21,768 nt of DNA from Pelagibacteraceae bacterium. GTDB taxonomy: Bacteria > Pseudomonadota > Alphaproteobacteria > Pelagibacterales > Pelagibacteraceae. The translations under genes and the position numbers were made by a program. Position 1 is the first letter of the stretch, and each line of letters starts with the position of its first letter. A model generated the notes under the pieces. The model made no database searches, had not been told where the DNA came from, and saw only the letters and a program-made list of their open reading frames with translations. The stretch is from assembly GCA_002704145.1 (NCBI GenBank), contig PAFH01000022.1:1-21768 (forward strand), in the 5' to 3' direction. Below, piece by piece: positions 1 to 7,051 of the stretch.

Positions 1-41
1 TTGTGTTCTTTAGCGCCTTTTACAACGATTTTTTTCAACAT
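1..41 (-). CDS. uvrA: UvrABC excinuclease subunit A, N-terminal codons only
   Basis: Only the first 13 complete codons lie in the window; the gene continues beyond position 1. Reading the minus strand from the ATG at 41–39 gives MLKKIVVKGAKEH, which matches the highly conserved UvrA beginning (xIxxxGAxEHNL). UvrA is the ATP-dependent DNA damage sensor of nucleotide excision repair. The divergent uvrA/ssb arrangement is the usual one in Alphaproteobacteria and supports the call. The piece is too short to judge anything else about the protein. Confidence 0.8.
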   Translation of the reverse strand, partial: MLKKIVVKGAKEH

Positions 42-54
42 ATTTTTTTATAAA

Positions 55-83
55 ATAATAATGATCTTATATTTATTAATCAA
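55..83 (-). promoter_or_regulatory. Candidate uvrA promoter
   Basis: On the minus strand, TTGATT (83–78) and TATTAT (60–55) are separated by 17 bases and lie just upstream of the uvrA ATG at 41. This would leave a 5' leader of only a few bases. No clear alphaproteobacterial LexA box (GTTC-N7-GTTC) is seen in the 42–140 gap. The match is by eye in an AT-rich background. Confidence 0.35.
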
Positions 84-90
84 TTATGAT

Positions 91-119
91 ATAACATTTC
101 AACTTTTAAAAAGTATAAT
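91..119 (+). promoter_or_regulatory. Candidate ssb operon promoter
   Basis: A perfect TATAAT -10 (114–119) lies 17 bases downstream of ATAACA (91–96, four of six matches to the -35 consensus). Transcription would start near 126, about 15 bases before the ssb ATG at 141. It does not overlap the candidate uvrA promoter. No strong Shine–Dalgarno sequence is seen between the -10 and the ATG. This is the only substantial gap upstream of the ssb–gyrA–coaD–ppiA–tgt run, so it probably drives all five genes. Confidence 0.5.
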
Positions 120-140
120 CATAATAAAAGTCAAAATAAT

Positions 141-602
141 ATGGCAGGAAGTTTAAATAAAGTACAATTAATAGGTCGTTTAGGCGCAGACCCCGATATC
201 AAGCAAATGGTTAATGGTAAAAATGTTGCAAGATTAAGTATTGCAACCAGTCAATCATGGAAGGATAAATCTAGTGGAGAGAGAAAAGAAAAAACTGAGT
301 GGCATAGAGTAGTGATTTTTAACGAAGGTTTAGTCAGTGTTGTACAACAATATTTAAAAAAAGGTGCTAATGTATATTTAGAGGGTCAACTTAGTACAAG
401 AAAATGGAAAGATGAGTCTACTGGTCAAGACAAGTATTCTACTGAGATCGTTCTTCAAGGGTATAATTCTAGTTTAACTATGTTAGACAGCAGAAACAGC
501 GGGTCTAATAATTCAAATTTAGTAAAAGAAAACAAAAGTTCTTTACCAAACGAAAATTTAAATCAAGATAGCTCTGATTTAGATGATGAAATTCCATTTT
601 AA
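141..602 (+). CDS. ssb: Single-stranded DNA-binding protein
   Basis: This 153-residue protein has the SSB layout. Residues 1–110 form the OB-fold, starting with the characteristic MAGSLNKVQLIGRLGADPD and including the TEWHRVV segment near residue 53. A low-complexity Ser/Asn-rich linker follows (about 112–145), then an acidic tip ending DDEIPF (148–153). That tip is the conserved tail that recruits SSB partner proteins in replication, recombination and repair. The protein coats single-stranded DNA as a tetramer in the cytoplasm. Its length is ordinary for a streamlined alphaproteobacterium. It opens the operon, with gyrA 5 bases downstream. Confidence 0.97.
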   Translation: MAGSLNKVQLIGRLGADPDIKQMVNGKNVARLSIATSQSWKDKSSGERKEKTEWHRVVIFNEGLVSVVQQYLKKGANVYLEGQLSTRKWKDESTGQDKYSTEIVLQGYNSSLTMLDSRNSGSNNSNLVKENKSSLPNENLNQDSSDLDDEIPF

Positions 603-607
603 AATAC

Positions 608-3181
608 ATGGAAAAATCTTTATTAGAGAAAAATAAATCTTTTAAGCCTATTTTTGTTCAGGATGAGATGAGTTCTTCATATCTCTCTTACGCTATGAGT
701 GTAATAGTGAGTAGAGCTCTACCAGATGTTAGAGATGGTTTGAAACCAGTGCATAGAAGAATAATATATGCAATGTATAAAGGTGGTTATGACTGGTCAA
801 AATCATTTCGTAAGTCAGCAAGAATTGTAGGAGACGTAATTGGTAAGTATCATCCTCATGGAGATCAATCTGTTTACGATGCTTTAGTTAGATTAGTTCA
901 AGAATTCTCAATGAGTTTACCTTTAATATCCGGGCAAGGAAATTTTGGATCCATCGATGGAGATCCGCCTGCTGCGATGAGATATACTGAAACTAAATTA
1001 GGAAAAATTGCACAATATTTAACTGAAGATTTAGAAAAAAATACTGTGCATTTTAGAAATAATTATGATGAAACAGAAAAAGAGCCTGAAGTATTACCTT
1101 CTCAATTTCCAAATATACTAGTTAATGGAGCAGGAGGTATTGCTGTTGGTATGGCGACAAGCATACCCCCACATAATCTTGGAGAAGTTATAAATGCCAC
1201 GATTGCTTATATTGAAAATAAAGATATTACCATTAGTCAACTGATGAAACATATACCTGGTCCAGATTTTCCAACAGGTGGCATCATCATCGGGAAAGAT
1301 ATACTAAAGCAAGGATACAATAAGGGAAGAGGATCTTTTAAAATAAGGGGTGAAATAGATTTAGAGGAAAAAAAAGGTGGAAGAGAAAAATTAATAATTA
1401 AATCTATACCTTATCAAGTAAACAAATCTGTACTTATCGAAAAAATTGCTCAACTAGTTAGAGATAAAAAAATTGAGGGAATTAGAGACATTAGAGATGA
1501 ATCTAACAGAGAGGGTATTAGAGTAGTTTTAGAATTAAGAAAAGCAATTGAGCCAGAGACTGTAAGAAGACAATTATACAAATTAACAAGCATAGAAAGT
1601 TCTTTCGGCTTCAATACTCTCGCTATTGTAAGTAACAAACCAAAAATATTAAATCTAAAGGAATTTATTTCTGAATTTTTGAAATTTAGAGAAGATACTG
1701 TTTTAAAGAGAATAAAATTTGATTTAAAAAAAGCTGAAGAACGAGCACATATTCTTATAGGTCTAGCAACATCAGTCGAAAATATTGATGAAACAATTAA
1801 GATAATTAAAAATTCAAAAGATACAGAAACTGCTAAAAAAAATCTTTTAACAAAGAAATGGAAAATAAAAAAGAGTATTAAATTAGTTTCTTCTATTGAA
1901 AAAAGAAAAGGAATTTCTACTTATCAACTATCTAAAATTCAAGTAAATGCTATTTTGGAACTTAGACTTCAAAAACTAACAGCATTTGGTATTGGTGAAA
2001 TAGAAACTGAAATAAACAAGCTTTCAGAATTAATTCTCATCTACAATAAGATTATAAATTCTAAAAAAGAATTAAATAAACTTATTGTAAAAGAATTAGA
2101 AAATATTAAAGACAAATTTAGTTGCCAAAGAAGAACGAAAATAATCGATGCCGTTTTAAACTATAACATTGAGGAAACTATTCAAAAAGAATCTGTTGTA
2201 ATTAGCATTACAAATCAAGGGTATATTAAGAGAAGTCCATTAAATTCATTAAAGGCTCAAAAAAGAGGCGGCAAAGGAAAGACTGGAATCTCCACAAGAG
2301 AAGAGGATTTTGTTGTTCAAATATTTACAGCTAACACACACACACCTGTATTGTTTTTTTCTACACAAGGGCTAGTTTACAAGATTAAAGCCCATAAAAT
2401 TCCAGAAGGAACAGCTGCCTCAAAAGGTAAATCTATATTCAATTTACTACCGCTTAAAAGTCATCATTCAATAAGTTCTATAATGCCTCTTCCAGAAGAT
2501 GAAGCAGAGTGGAAAAATTTAATGGTTATATTTGCTACTTCTAAAGGAAACGTAAGGAAGAATACTCTTGAAGATTTTATTAATATTAACAACAGTGGAA
2601 AAATTGCAATGAAATTGGATGAAGATGATAAAATTGTTAGTGTTAAAATATGTAAGGAAAATCAGGATATATTATTAAGTACTCAATTTGGAAAATGTAT
2701 AAGATTTAAATCTAAGAAATTAAGATTGTTCAAAGGCAGGTCATCAAAAGGAATTAAAGGGATTAAATTAGGTGAAAATGATAAAGTGATTTCGTTATCA
2801 ATAATAGATAACTCTGAAATCAATAAAAAAGTAATTAATAATGATAAAAAAATTAAAAACGGCGTTGAAAAGTTTATTTTGTCTGTATCAGAAAATGGTT
2901 ATGGAAAAAGATCTTCATATTTAGACTATAGAGTTACAAATAGGGGAGGAAAAGGAATAATAGGTATCATTAACTCTCCTAGAAACGGTAATATCGCCGC
3001 TTCTTTGATGGTAAATGAATTAGATGAAATTATTTTATCTACAGATAAGGGCAGCATTATGAGATGTGCAGTTAAGGAAATAAGGGTCGCTGGAAGAAAT
3101 ACTCAAGGTGTACGTATAAAGAAATTATCTGGGAGTGAAAAAGTAGTTTCAGTTATTAAAATTGAAGATAATATTAAATAA
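608..3181 (+). CDS. gyrA: DNA gyrase subunit A
   Basis: This 857-residue type IIA topoisomerase subunit introduces negative supercoils as an A2B2 complex with GyrB. The breakage-reunion domain is complete. The catalytic tyrosine is Y126 in AAMRYTE, and the helix-4 segment [10 protein letters not shown] lies at 82–91. The C-terminal pinwheel carries a GyrA-box (QKRGGKG, starting at residue 551), which separates GyrA from ParC. Further blade repeats include RGGKGIIG near 780, and the protein stops after the last blade without an acidic tail. Counting from the tyrosine, E. coli S83 corresponds to Q87 and D87 to D91. The gene lies 5 bases after ssb and 2 bases before coaD, so it is in the same operon. 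Confidence 0.96.
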   Translation: MEKSLLEKNKSFKPIFVQDEMSSSYLSYAMSVIVSRALPDVRDGLKPVHRRIIYAMYKGGYDWSKSFRKSARIVGDVIGKYHPHGDQSVYDALVRLVQEFSMSLPLISGQGNFGSIDGDPPAAMRYTETKLGKIAQYLTEDLEKNTVHFRNNYDETEKEPEVLPSQFPNILVNGAGGIAVGMATSIPPHNLGEVINATIAYIENKDITISQLMKHIPGPDFPTGGIIIGKDILKQGYNKGRGSFKIRGEIDLEEKKGGREKLIIKSIPYQVNKSVLIEKIAQLVRDKKIEGIRDIRDESNREGIRVVLELRKAIEPETVRRQLYKLTSIESSFGFNTLAIVSNKPKILNLKEFISEFLKFREDTVLKRIKFDLKKAEERAHILIGLATSVENIDETIKIIKNSKDTETAKKNLLTKKWKIKKSIKLVSSIEKRKGISTYQLSKIQVNAILELRLQKLTAFGIGEIETEINKLSELILIYNKIINSKKELNKLIVKELENIKDKFSCQRRTKIIDAVLNYNIEETIQKESVVISITNQGYIKRSPLNSLKAQKRGGKGKTGISTREEDFVVQIFTANTHTPVLFFSTQGLVYKIKAHKIPEGTAASKGKSIFNLLPLKSHHSISSIMPLPEDEAEWKNLMVIFATSKGNVRKNTLEDFININNSGKIAMKLDEDDKIVSVKICKENQDILLSTQFGKCIRFKSKKLRLFKGRSSKGIKGIKLGENDKVISLSIIDNSEINKKVINNDKKIKNGVEKFILSVSENGYGKRSSYLDYRVTNRGGKGIIGIINSPRNGNIAASLMVNELDEIILSTDKGSIMRCAVKEIRVAGRNTQGVRIKKLSGSEKVVSVIKIEDNIK

Positions 3182-3183
3182 TT

Positions 3184-3672
3184 ATGAAAACGGCGATATA
3201 TCCAGGTACATTTGATCCAATTACGTTTGGACACATTGATGTTATTAAAAAATCTCTCAAAATTTTTGATAGACTCGTTGTTGCGTCAACAGATAATATA
3301 AGTAAAGATTATCATTTTTCTATCGAAGAAAGACTTATGATAATAAATGATTCTTTATTTAAAGATTTAAAATTTAAAAAAAATAAGATTAAGATTATAT
3401 CATTTGATACACTTACAGTAGATTTATGTAAAAAATATAATGCCTCAGTAATTATCAGAGGTTTAAGAGCTGTTTCAGATTTTGAATATGAATATCAACT
3501 AGCTGGAATGAATAAAAAATTGAACTCTAGTATTGAAACAATATTTTTAATGTCAGATGTTGAAAATCAAATTATTTCATCTAAATTTGTTAAAGAAATT
3601 ACAAAATTAAATGGGAATATTAACAAATTTGTTACTAAATCTACGGTAAAAAAGCTTAAGGCTAAATTATAA
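3184..3672 (+). CDS. coaD: Phosphopantetheine adenylyltransferase
   Basis: The enzyme transfers AMP from ATP to 4'-phosphopantetheine, the penultimate step of coenzyme A synthesis. The 162-residue length is normal for bacterial CoaD. The nucleotidyltransferase signature is at the N-terminus: PGTFDPIT at 7–14, followed by GH at 16–17, making the T/HxGH motif. The IIRGLRAVSDFEYE block (about 92–105) and ISSKFVKEI (about 131–139) are typical CoaD substrate-binding and C-terminal motifs. It begins 2 bases after gyrA and its stop TAA shares one base with the ppiA ATG (TAATG), so the two are probably translationally coupled. Confidence 0.95.
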   Translation: MKTAIYPGTFDPITFGHIDVIKKSLKIFDRLVVASTDNISKDYHFSIEERLMIINDSLFKDLKFKKNKIKIISFDTLTVDLCKKYNASVIIRGLRAVSDFEYEYQLAGMNKKLNSSIETIFLMSDVENQIISSKFVKEITKLNGNINKFVTKSTVKKLKAKL

Positions 3673-4229
3673 TGAAAAAATTATTATATATATTTTTTTT
3701 TTATATTAGTTTATTAAATACTAATCTAAACGCAAATGAGGATATAATGATATTAAAAATTAAATACGGTGAAGTGCATATTGAGCTTTTTCCTGAAAAA
3801 GCCCCTAATCATGCAAAAAGATTTAAAGAATTTTCTGATCAAGGTAAATATGACAATGTAGTTTTTCACAGAGTTATAGATGGTTTTATGGCTCAGACTG
3901 GCGACATAAAATATGGAAATTCTTCTAGTCCAGATTTTAATTTATCACTTGCAGGAACAGGTGGTTCAGACTTACCAGATTTAAAAGCAGAGTTTTCTGA
4001 TATTGCACATGAAAGAGGAACCATTTCAGCCGCAAGATCCTCAGACCCAAATAGTGCAAACAGCCAATTTTTTATATGTTTCGAAGCTGCACCACATTTA
4101 GATAGACAATATTCAGTTTTTGGAAAAGTTATAAAGGGAATGGAATTCGTTGATAAAATTAAAAGAGGCGATCGTAATAGCGGGACAGTATCTGATCCAG
4201 ATAAAATTATAAGTTTAAGATCAAAATAA
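3672..4229 (+). CDS. ppiA: Exported cyclophilin-type peptidyl-prolyl isomerase
   Basis: This is a single-domain cyclophilin of 185 residues that isomerises X-Pro bonds during protein folding. Residues 1–21 form a Sec signal peptide (lysines, a Phe/Ile/Leu-rich core, then a small-residue site around LNA|NED), so the mature protein should be periplasmic. Catalytic-site residues are present: FHRV with R67, Q75 in FMAQTGD, and SANSQFF at 128–134. The position of the human CypA tryptophan is H142. The start overlaps the coaD stop by one base, and tgt follows after 5 bases. In many Alphaproteobacteria one or two cyclophilin genes sit between coaD and queA/tgt; here there is one. Confidence 0.92.
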   Translation: MKKLLYIFFFYISLLNTNLNANEDIMILKIKYGEVHIELFPEKAPNHAKRFKEFSDQGKYDNVVFHRVIDGFMAQTGDIKYGNSSSPDFNLSLAGTGGSDLPDLKAEFSDIAHERGTISAARSSDPNSANSQFFICFEAAPHLDRQYSVFGKVIKGMEFVDKIKRGDRNSGTVSDPDKIISLRSK

Positions 4230-4234
4230 TTTTA

Positions 4235-5350
4235 ATGAACAATAAGAAATTTTCATTTGAGTTAATTGCTCAAAATGGAGATGCTAGACTTGGAAAAATA
4301 ATAACATCAAGAGGCATTATCGATACCCCAGCTTTTATGCCAGTAGGTACGCAAGGTACTATTAAAGGAGTCTTTACAGATGATATAGTTAATACTGGCA
4401 CTCAAATTATTTTAGGCAACACTTATCATTTATTATTAAGACCCGGCATAGATATTTTAGAAAAGTTTGAAGGTTTACATAAATTTATGAATTGGAACAA
4501 ACCTATTTTAACGGATTCTGGCGGGTATCAAATCATGTCTTTGTCAGCAATGAATAAAATAGACGAAGAAGTTGGAGCAATTTTTAAATCACATATTGAT
4601 GGAAGAAAGATTATTTTAAGTCCTGAAAAAAGTATCCAAGTGCAAAAATCTATTAATTCAGATATTATAATGGTTTTGGATCATTGTCCCAAATTAACTA
4701 AAGATAAAAAAGTTTTATCTAAAGCTATAACAACATCAACTAATTGGGCTAAGCGTTGTAAAGTTGAATTTGGCAATAACAAATCAAAAGCTTTATTTGG
4801 AATTGTTCAAGGTGGTTTATTTAAGGATCTAAGAGAGGAGAGTATAGATAAGTTGAAAAAAATTGGTTTCGATGGATATGCTATGGGAGGATTAGCAGTA
4901 GGAGAAAGTCAAAAACAAATGTTTAAAATTCTTTATGAAACAACAAGATTCATGCCAAAAAATAAGCCTCGATACCTTATGGGAGTGGGCACGCCTTCAG
5001 ATATTCTTGGTGCAGTTAACTTCGGGATTGATATGTTTGATTGTGTTATGCCAACTCGATCTGGTCGAACAGGGTTAGCATTTACATGGGAAGGCAAATT
5101 AAATCTTAAAAATGCTAAGTATAAAAATGATAAATCACCCTTAGACCCAAAATGTAAGATTAGAGATCTACACAAATATTCAAAAAGTTATTTAAATCAT
5201 TTAATTAAAACTAATGAGATGATGGCCTCTATGTTAATTTCTTTGCATAACATATACTTTTACCAACAATTTATGAGTGAAATTCGAAAAAATATTAATA
5301 GCGGCAATTTTAATACTTTTTATAAAAAATATATTGATTATTTTAACTAA
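4235..5350 (+). CDS. tgt: tRNA-guanine transglycosylase with degraded zinc site
   Basis: TGT swaps guanine-34 for the queuine precursor preQ1 in tRNAs with GUN anticodons. The 371-residue TIM-barrel is full length. Active-site residues are present: D94 in LTDSGGYQ, the GIVQGG loop (about 190–195), GGLAVGE (about 217–223) and the nucleophile D269 in FDCVMPTRSGRTG. The zinc site is odd. The usual ligands are CxCxxC plus a histidine 31 residues after the first Cys. C307 and H338 are kept, but the second and third Cys positions are I309 and L312. Spacing from D94 to D269 to C307 equals that of E. coli TGT (D89, D264, C302), so the comparison is gap-free. queA is not next to it. It ends the ssb-led operon, 45 bases before tRNA-Lys. 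Confidence 0.94.
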   Translation: MNNKKFSFELIAQNGDARLGKIITSRGIIDTPAFMPVGTQGTIKGVFTDDIVNTGTQIILGNTYHLLLRPGIDILEKFEGLHKFMNWNKPILTDSGGYQIMSLSAMNKIDEEVGAIFKSHIDGRKIILSPEKSIQVQKSINSDIIMVLDHCPKLTKDKKVLSKAITTSTNWAKRCKVEFGNNKSKALFGIVQGGLFKDLREESIDKLKKIGFDGYAMGGLAVGESQKQMFKILYETTRFMPKNKPRYLMGVGTPSDILGAVNFGIDMFDCVMPTRSGRTGLAFTWEGKLNLKNAKYKNDKSPLDPKCKIRDLHKYSKSYLNHLIKTNEMMASMLISLHNIYFYQQFMSEIRKNINSGNFNTFYKKYIDYFN

Positions 5351-5357
5351 TTATAGT

Positions 5358-5384
5358 TTGAAATCTACCTAATAAGATTATAAA
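5358..5384 (+). promoter_or_regulatory. Candidate tRNA-Lys promoter
   Basis: TTGAAA (5358–5363) and TATAAA (5379–5384) precede the tRNA, with a short 15-base spacer. The predicted start is about 5 bases upstream of the mature tRNA 5' end. The spacer is shorter than ideal, and read-through from tgt is an alternative. Confidence 0.3.
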
Positions 5385-5395
5385 AGACTTTCGAG

Positions 5396-5471
5396 GGGCC
5401 CTTAGCTCAGTTGGTAGAGCACCTCCCTTTTAAGGAGGGTGTCGATGGTTCGAGTCCATCAGGGCTCACCA
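5396..5471 (+). tRNA. tRNA-Lys (anticodon UUU)
   Basis: A complete 76-base cloverleaf. The acceptor stem pairs GGGCCCT (5396–5402) with AGGGCTC (5461–5467), including one G·U pair. The D-arm carries AGCTCAGTTGGTAGAGC. The anticodon stem CCTCC/GGAGG encloses the loop CTTTTAA with anticodon TTT. The T-arm contains GGTTCGAGTCC. The discriminator A and the CCA end are encoded (5468–5471). Confidence 0.97.
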
Positions 5472-5510
5472 CTAATTGTTTAAGCAGTTATACATTGTGT
5501 GGTGAAAAAT

Positions 5511-6344
5511 TTACGCTTTAATGGGCGGATACTTTATAATTACCTCGTTTATCCAACTTTTAAGATTTTGAATTCTTTTTTCGCTTGAAGGATGAGTGCT
5601 TAAAAATGCTGGTGGTTCTTTACCTTTGTTTTTTTCTGACATTCTTTGCCAAAGTTTGACAGACTCTCTTATATCATACCCTGCTAATGATGAAAAAATT
5701 AATCCTAAATAGTCTGCCTCAGTTTCTTGTTTTCTTCCGAAAGGGTTAAATATCCCAATTTGGAAAATATCCATTCCAGTGTTTCGTCCAACAGTATTTC
5801 GAGTTCTGTTAATTGCACCACCTAAAAATATATCAGCTACTGTGGTTCCTAGATTTATAGTCATGGCTTGACTTGCTCTTTCCACAGAATGTTTTGCTAC
5901 TGCATGAGCAATTTCATGACCCATTACTATAGATAAAGCATCTATATTTTTTGTGATTTTAAGTAAACCTGTATATACAGCGATCTTACCACCAGGCATA
6001 CACCAAGCATTCACAACTTTATCATTGTCTACTAAAATATAATCCCATTCAAAATACTTGGTAGGATCTTCTTGATTTTTAATTGTAAAAAAAGAGCTAA
6101 CAGCGAATTCAATTTTTTTTCCAATTTCCTTTATTTCATTTAATTGTTTTCCCTCTTTTATAATTTTCATTTTGGACCTAAATTTTTCATATGCAGCTGC
6201 CGCTTGTCTGTTTATTTTTGATTCAGGAATAATAGTTAACTGTTTTCTGTCTGTAATAGGTACTGTGGAACAGGATGGTAGTATTAATGATCCGCAACTA
6301 CACCCAAATAAGCCAAGAAATTTTCTTCTATTTATGTTATACAT
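5511..6344 (-). CDS. M48-family zinc metallopeptidase, Tat-type lipoprotein
   Basis: This 277-residue peptidase resembles the E. coli LoiP/YcaL group, envelope metalloproteases that handle misfolded outer-membrane proteins. The zinc site is HEIAH (143–147) with the downstream glutamate in ETEADYLG (207–214). The conserved HPSSEKRI block is at 251–258. The N-terminus has a twin-arginine motif, INRRKFLGLFG (4–14). A lipobox-like LPSC with C25 follows, preceded by two further Cys (C15, C17). The likely location is a lipid-anchored protein on the periplasmic side, which is inference. It converges on tRNA-Lys, 39 bases away, and diverges from the DUF502 gene. Confidence 0.9.
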   Translation of the reverse strand: MYNINRRKFLGLFGCSCGSLILPSCSTVPITDRKQLTIIPESKINRQAAAAYEKFRSKMKIIKEGKQLNEIKEIGKKIEFAVSSFFTIKNQEDPTKYFEWDYILVDNDKVVNAWCMPGGKIAVYTGLLKITKNIDALSIVMGHEIAHAVAKHSVERASQAMTINLGTTVADIFLGGAINRTRNTVGRNTGMDIFQIGIFNPFGRKQETEADYLGLIFSSLAGYDIRESVKLWQRMSEKNKGKEPPAFLSTHPSSEKRIQNLKSWINEVIIKYPPIKA

Positions 6345-6358
6345 TTTCTAGATTCATG

Positions 6359-6386
6359 ATTTTAAATAATAAATTATTAATTGCAA
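6359..6386 (-). promoter_or_regulatory. Candidate promoter of the M48 peptidase gene
   Basis: In the 92-base divergent gap (6345–6436), the minus strand has TTGCAA (6386–6381), a 16-base spacer and TAAAAT (6364–6359), giving a start near 6352, about 8 bases before the ATG. The -35 lies inside a perfect 10-base palindrome, AATTGCAATT (6379–6388). No equally good plus-strand promoter for the DUF502 gene was found in the gap. Confidence 0.3.
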
Positions 6387-6436
6387 TTTTTATCTTAATT
6401 ATTACTTTTATCATTTACTCAAGTTATTCATAAATA

Positions 6437-7051
6437 ATGTCTAATAATACCATTAAAAAATCTATATTCGCTAAACTTAGAAATAATTTTATAGCTGGAA
6501 TAGTTGTATTAATACCAATAGGAATTACATTATATTTAACATTATTTATTATAAAATTTTCTACAAGATTAATACCTAAAGAAATAAATCCTAATAATTA
6601 TTTACCTTTTGATATTCCAGGGTTAGAAATTTTAATTGCTTTAATACTTATAACTTTAGTTGGATGGATTTCTTTGTCTTTCTTGGGTAGAAAATTTTTT
6701 GAACTTTTCAATAATATTTTAAAAAAGATACCAATTTTAAGAACAATTTATTCTGCGATTGGTCAAATGACTGAAAGTTTTACTAAAAATGAAAAAAGCA
6801 AAAGTAGCGTAGTCCTTTTAGAATATCCTCGACAAGGTATTTGGGCAGTTGGCTTTGCTACTAAAGAAAATAAAGGTATTATATCTAATAAGACAAAAGA
6901 AGATTTAATTAATGTTTTTGTTCCTACAACACCAAATCCCACTAGCGGCTTTTTATTAATGGTACCAAAAAAAGATCTAATATATTTAGATGTAAGTTTT
7001 GAACAAGCTTCAAAATTTATAGTATCGGCTGGAACATCAGATTTAAACTAG
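6437..7051 (+). CDS. DUF502-family inner-membrane protein
   Basis: The 204-residue protein matches the DUF502 layout. A basic N-terminus is followed by a first membrane segment (about 15–40, with GIVVLIPIGITLYL). A second segment lies at about 62–85 (LEILIALILITLVGW). A conserved cytoplasmic part contains the family motifs IPILRTIYSAIGQ (about 98–110) and FVPTTPNPTSGFLLMVP (about 159–175). The biochemical function of the family is unknown to me; it is common in Alphaproteobacteria. Its stop codon overlaps the recG stop on the opposite strand inside the palindrome CTAG (7048–7051). Confidence 0.88.
   Translation: MSNNTIKKSIFAKLRNNFIAGIVVLIPIGITLYLTLFIIKFSTRLIPKEINPNNYLPFDIPGLEILIALILITLVGWISLSFLGRKFFELFNNILKKIPILRTIYSAIGQMTESFTKNEKSKSSVVLLEYPRQGIWAVGFATKENKGIISNKTKEDLINVFVPTTPNPTSGFLLMVPKKDLIYLDVSFEQASKFIVSAGTSDLN

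Noticed and set aside
5351..5395. preQ1-type riboswitch or other structured element near tgt
   Set aside because: The gaps before and after tgt are too short (5 and 45 bases) and show no aptamer-like pairing; the latter is better explained as a tRNA promoter.
5467..5504. Inverted repeat CACCAC…GTGGTG including the CCA end of tRNA-Lys, a possible terminator
   Set aside because: The loop is 26 bases, the stem only 6, and no T run follows on the plus strand; it is probably chance.
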